Assembly (NCBI GenBank): GCA_900545835.1
Contig: URBB01000100.1
Span: 1 to 7,140 of the forward strand
Origin: an uncultured Collinsella sp.
Lineage (GTDB): Bacteria > Actinomycetota > Coriobacteriia > Coriobacteriales > Coriobacteriaceae
Direction: 5' to 3'
DNA: 7,140 bases
The notes beneath the pieces were generated by a model that searched no databases, was not told the origin of the DNA, and saw only the letters and a program-made list of their open reading frames with translations. Numbering within the stretch: position 1 is the stretch's first letter; every line of letters begins with the position of its first letter. This document shows positions 4,196 through 7,140 of this stretch, piece by piece. The position numbers and the translations under genes are program-made.

Positions 4196-6000
4196 AGCTC
4201 AACAACCCCACTGTCAGCGACAACACCGAAAGCGGAGCACTCAATATTGTCAAGCTCACTATCGATAATTGCGAGGTCGTGGTACCCGAGCACACCACGA
4301 TCCTGGACGCGGCCAAGTCCGTCGGTATCCAGATTCCCACCCTGTGCTACCTGCGCGATCTGAACGAGATCGGCGGCTGCCGCGTGTGCGTGGTCGAGGT
4401 TGAGGGCTGCGACCAGCTGGTTGCCGCCTGCAACAACTACGTGCTCGATGGCATGGTGGTTCACACTAACAGCCCCAAGGCCCGCGAGGCCCGTCGCACC
4501 AACGTGCAGCTGCTGCTGTCCCAGCACGATTCGCAGTGCACGAGCTGTGTGCGCAGCGGCAACTGCAACCTGCAGACCATCGCCAACGATCTGGGCATTT
4601 TCTACCTGCCGTATCAAAAGCACTTGACGGGCGAGGGCTGGGATTTCGATTTTCCCATCATCCGCGAAAACGACAAGTGCATTAAATGCATGCGCTGCAT
4701 CAAGGTGTGCGAGAGCGTGCAGGGCCTAGGGATTTGGGACCTGACCAACCGCGCCACGCATACCGCCGTGGGTACCCGCGGGCGCGCACCGATCGGCAAG
4801 ACCGATTGTGTCGCATGCGGCCAGTGCATCACGCATTGCCCAACGGGCGCGCTGCGCGAGCGCGACGACACCGAGACCGTGTTCGATGCTCTCGCCGATC
4901 CCGACAAGATCGTGCTGGTGCAGATCGCGCCTGCCGTGCGCAGCGCCTGGGGCGAGGAACTCGGCATCCAGCGCGAGGAGGCCACCGTCGAGCGTCTGGC
5001 CTGCGCACTGCGCCGCGTTGGCTTTGAGTACGTGTTCGACACCGATTTCTCGGCCGACCTCACCATTATGGAGGAGGGTTCCGAGCTGCTCGAGCGCCTA
5101 GGCGCCGCCGCTAAGGGCGAAGGCGACAGCCGCGGCTGGCCCATGTTTACGAGCTGCTGCCCGGGTTGGGTGCGCTTTGTGAAGGCGCGCTATCCGGAGT
5201 TTGTCGACAGCCTGTCCACGTCCAAGTCGCCGCAGCAGATGTTCGGCGCCATCGCCAAGACATATTACGCCAAGGTGCTGGGCGTTGAGCCCGAGCGCTT
5301 GTTCGTGGTGTCCGTGATGCCGTGCACGGCCAAGAAGGCCGAGTGTGCGCTGCCGAGCATGGTGGGCGAGGACGGCACGCCCAACGTGGACGTTGCGCTG
5401 ACGGTGCGCGAGATGGTGCGCATGATCCGCGCGAGCCACGTGAGTGTTGACACGCTGGTCGAGGAGCCGCTCGATACGCCGCTGAGCTTTGGCACGGGCG
5501 CGGGTGTGATCTTTGGCGCCACGGGCGGCGTGATGGAGGCCGCCGTGCGCTCGGCCTATTACCTGGTGACGGGCGAGAACCCCGATGCGGACTTCTTTAC
5601 TGACGTGCGCGGCCTGGACGGCTGGAAGGAAGCCGCGGCCGATATCGAGGGCACCAAAGTGCGCGTCGCCGTGGTGCACGGGCTGGGCAACGCCGCCCGC
5701 CTACTCGACGCGATTCGCGACGGTCGTGCGAGCTATGACTTCGTTGAGGTTATGGCGTGCCCCGGCGGCTGCGTCGGTGGCGGCGGTCAGCCCATCCATG
5801 ACGGCTGCGAGCTGGCGGCCGAGCGTGGTCAGGTACTCTGGGGCCTGGATGCGAACGCCGAGATTCGCTTCTCGCACGAGAATCCCGATGTCCAGGCTTG
5901 CTACCGCGAGTTCTTGGGCGAGCCGCTCTCGCCGCTGGCCGAGGAGTTGCTGCATACCGACCGTCACGCCTGGTCGATGCCCAACGAGGGGGCGTGCTAG
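4189..6000 (+). CDS. hydA: [FeFe] hydrogenase, CpI-like four-cluster catalytic subunit
   Basis: A 603-residue enzyme for 2H+ + 2e- <-> H2. Domains in order: [2Fe-2S] ferredoxin fold with C53, C64, C67, C81; His-ligated [4Fe-4S] cluster H113-x3-C117-x2-C120-x5-C126; two [4Fe-4S] clusters C164/C167/C170/C174 and C207/C210/C213/C217; then the H-domain. All three signatures are intact: L1 TSCCPGW (321-327; C323 the proton-relay Cys, C324 an H-cluster ligand), L2 MPCTAKKAE (from 377; C379), L3 EVMACPGGCVGGGGQP (520-535; C524, C528). Proton-path residues known from Clostridium CpI are kept (E296, E299, S343). A short extra segment (about 304-315) separates the glutamates from L1 compared with CpI. 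The end (NPDVQACYREFLGEPLSPLAEELL) is the small-subunit-like wrap. No export signal: cytoplasmic. The ATG overlaps the previous stop (ATGGTAG) and GGAGGGAGG at 4172-4180 is 8 bases upstream. With its partner it fits the glutamate-synthase-linked [FeFe] group (A2 in common schemes); direction of reaction is not readable from sequence. Confidence 0.97.
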   Translation: MVELNNPTVSDNTESGALNIVKLTIDNCEVVVPEHTTILDAAKSVGIQIPTLCYLRDLNEIGGCRVCVVEVEGCDQLVAACNNYVLDGMVVHTNSPKAREARRTNVQLLLSQHDSQCTSCVRSGNCNLQTIANDLGIFYLPYQKHLTGEGWDFDFPIIRENDKCIKCMRCIKVCESVQGLGIWDLTNRATHTAVGTRGRAPIGKTDCVACGQCITHCPTGALRERDDTETVFDALADPDKIVLVQIAPAVRSAWGEELGIQREEATVERLACALRRVGFEYVFDTDFSADLTIMEEGSELLERLGAAAKGEGDSRGWPMFTSCCPGWVRFVKARYPEFVDSLSTSKSPQQMFGAIAKTYYAKVLGVEPERLFVVSVMPCTAKKAECALPSMVGEDGTPNVDVALTVREMVRMIRASHVSVDTLVEEPLDTPLSFGTGAGVIFGATGGVMEAAVRSAYYLVTGENPDADFFTDVRGLDGWKEAAADIEGTKVRVAVVHGLGNAARLLDAIRDGRASYDFVEVMACPGGCVGGGGQPIHDGCELAAERGQVLWGLDANAEIRFSHENPDVQACYREFLGEPLSPLAEELLHTDRHAWSMPNEGAC

Positions 6001-6002
6001 CC

Positions 6003-7061
6003 ATGCGTGTGTTTGATGTTGAGATGTCGCGCCGGGGGTTTGCCTCGGCGCTCGCCGTGGGCGCCCTGTCGCTCGCGCTGGCTGGCTGTGGCGGCGGGTC
6101 TGCCGGGGCCGGGTCTGCCGCGGGCTCGGCTGCCGGGTCTGTCGCTGACGGTGCCGCTGCCGAGCCGGTCGAGGTGCACGTCGCCTCGCTCAAGGGGCCG
6201 ACCTCGATTGGCCTGGTGCAGTTTATGGACCAGGCTGCCGATGGCGAGACGGACAATGAGTTCGACTTTGCGATCAACACTGCCGCCGACGAGATCGCGC
6301 CCAAGGTGATTCAGGGCGATATCGACATTGCCTTGGTGCCGGCCAACGTGGCGAGCGTGCTCTACAACAAGACCGAGGGCGCGGTGCAGGTCATCGACAT
6401 CAACACGCTGGGCGTGCTGAACGTGGTGACGGGTAACGCGAGTGTGGCCTCGTTTGGCGATCTGGCGGGCCATACTGTCTACATGACGGGCAAGGGCACC
6501 ACGCCGGAGTACGTCATGAGTTACCTGCTGGAGCGCGCGGGCCTGACCGGCCAGGTGGCGCTTGAGTTTAAGAGCGAGCCCACCGAGGTGCTGTCGGCGT
6601 TGCTTGCCGATCCGTCTGCCGTGGGCGTGCTGCCCGAGCCGTTCAAGACCGCTGCCATCGCAAAGAGCGAAGGCAAGCTGTCGGCTCCGGTAAGTCTGAC
6701 CGATGTGTGGGATGAGCTGGCAAGTGACACGGGTTCGCGCCTGCTGACGGGCGTGACCGTGGTGCGCCGTGCCTTTGCCGAGGAGCATCCCGAGGCCGTG
6801 GCGGAATTCCTGAGCTGCCATGCTGCGAGCGTTGAGGCCGTGAACGCGGCGCCGGCGGACTGGGCTCAGGCCGTGGTCGATGCGGGTATCGTGGATAACG
6901 CCGCGATTGCCGAAAAGGCGATTCCCGGGTGCATGCTCGTGTGCCAGACGGGGAAGGATATGAAGGCGGCGCTCGGTGGATACCTGCAGGTGCTGGCCGA
7001 TGCGGACGCGAGCGCCGTGGGCGGCAAGCTCCCGGCTGACGATTTCTACTACATGGAGTAG
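6003..7061 (+). CDS. ABC transporter substrate-binding lipoprotein (NMT1/SsuA-like), Tat-type signal
   Basis: A 352-residue protein. The N-terminus has SRRGFA (residues 9-14), a hydrophobic stretch and the lipobox L26-A27-G28-C29, so it is probably exported folded by the Tat route and anchored through a lipidated Cys29. A Gly/Ala/Ser linker (30 to about 55) leads to a two-lobed periplasmic-binding fold: LKGPTSIGLVQFM, GDIDIALVPANVASVLYNKT, INTLGVLNVV, LAGHTVYMTGKGTTPEYVM, VGVLPEPF and a late HPEAVAEFL. These are typical of binding proteins of the COG0715 kind, whose known substrates include sulfonates, nitrate and pyrimidine precursors; the substrate here is not predictable. The ATG lies 2 bases after the hydA stop with GAGGGGG at 5986-5992, so it is co-transcribed and perhaps translationally coupled. 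An internal ATG at 6024 (MSRRGF) is an alternative start but lacks a good ribosome binding site. The permease and ATPase are expected downstream of the contig end. Confidence 0.92.
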   Translation: MRVFDVEMSRRGFASALAVGALSLALAGCGGGSAGAGSAAGSAAGSVADGAAAEPVEVHVASLKGPTSIGLVQFMDQAADGETDNEFDFAINTAADEIAPKVIQGDIDIALVPANVASVLYNKTEGAVQVIDINTLGVLNVVTGNASVASFGDLAGHTVYMTGKGTTPEYVMSYLLERAGLTGQVALEFKSEPTEVLSALLADPSAVGVLPEPFKTAAIAKSEGKLSAPVSLTDVWDELASDTGSRLLTGVTVVRRAFAEEHPEAVAEFLSCHAASVEAVNAAPADWAQAVVDAGIVDNAAIAEKAIPGCMLVCQTGKDMKAALGGYLQVLADADASAVGGKLPADDFYYME

Positions 7062-7064
7062 CCC

Positions 7065-7092
7065 GTGCGTGCGTTTGCTCGACAAATGACGG
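7065..7092 (+). CDS. Possible start of a fourth operon gene (cut by contig end)
   Basis: Three bases after the stop at 7061, a GTG opens a frame (V/M-R-A-F-A-R-Q-M-T) that stays open to the adapter junction at 7092. GGAG at 7056-7059 is 5 bases upstream. From context an ABC-transporter permease or ATPase is expected, but nine codons cannot show this. An alternative start is the in-frame ATG at 7086. Confidence 0.4.
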
Positions 7093-7140
7093 CTGTCTCT
7101 TATACACATCTCCGAGCCCACGAGACCGGAGCCTATCTCG
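7093..7140 (+). other. Nextera/Illumina adapter at the 3' end (not genomic)
   Basis: Bases 7093-7111 are the reverse-complement mosaic end CTGTCTCTTATACACATCT and the match to the read-2 adapter runs to 7126. Bases 7127-7134 (CGGAGCCT) fit the i7 index N720 and 7135-7140 (ATCTCG) are the first bases of the P7 sequence. Minus-strand frames beginning here (Met-Gly-Ser-Glu-Met-Cys-Ile-Arg-Asp or Met-Tyr-Lys-Arg-Gln) are adapter translations. Confidence 0.99.

Noticed and set aside
5997..7121. Long minus-strand frame opposite the binding-protein gene
   Set aside because: Its first residues are translated adapter and the remainder is antisense to a clear lipoprotein gene.
1..7140. CRISPR array, tRNA, rRNA or toxin-antitoxin/defence genes
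   Set aside because: No regularly spaced repeats, cloverleaf-like segments or matching proteins were found by reading both strands.

Overview
The window is one assembled contig whose two ends are sequencing-library adapters, not genome. Bases 1-40 are a partial i5 index plus the Nextera read-1 adapter. Bases 7093-7140 are the Nextera read-2 adapter, an 8-base i7 index and the first bases of P7. Real genomic sequence is therefore 41-7092. Genes are GC-rich with strong GGAGG-type ribosome binding sites and all lie on the + strand, while the intergenic DNA is patchily AT-rich and full of small inverted repeats. The gene content (ferredoxin-flavodoxin protein, CpI-like [FeFe] hydrogenase, RGG-tailed helicase end, Tat-type lipoprotein) and sequence style suggest a strictly anaerobic gut actinobacterium of the Coriobacteriia, most likely Collinsella or a close relative. 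That assignment is inference; no rRNA or marker gene is present to prove it.

Layout. 42-641: the C-terminal ~200 residues of a protein with an Arg/Gly-rich (RGG) tail, probably a DEAD-box RNA helicase, followed by a textbook intrinsic terminator (675-711). 712-1260: intergenic DNA with no convincing gene, holding an inverted pair of a 26-bp element and several candidate regulatory repeats. 1261-2022: an EFR1-type flavodoxin-like plus 2x[4Fe-4S] protein. 2023-2362: intergenic DNA with a 10-bp-arm inverted repeat, a 62-bp near-perfect hairpin, an AT-rich promoter region with a Rex-like dyad, and two leader hairpins. 2363-7061: a tightly packed operon of a NuoF-FeS/GltD-like flavoprotein fusion, an [FeFe] hydrogenase (hydA) and a Tat-type ABC-transporter substrate-binding lipoprotein, with what looks like the start codon of a fourth gene at 7065 before the contig ends.

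How the genes work together. The flavoprotein (NAD(P)H side) and the four-cluster ferredoxin-domain hydrogenase overlap by 7 bases and almost certainly form a complex exchanging electrons between NAD(P)H, possibly ferredoxin, and H2. This resembles the glutamate-synthase-like-subunit-linked group of [FeFe] hydrogenases. The hydrogenase active site is complete at sequence level. The downstream transporter component, co-transcribed by position, has no obvious link to hydrogen metabolism and is the most intriguing piece of context. Maturases (HydE/F/G) are not in the window.
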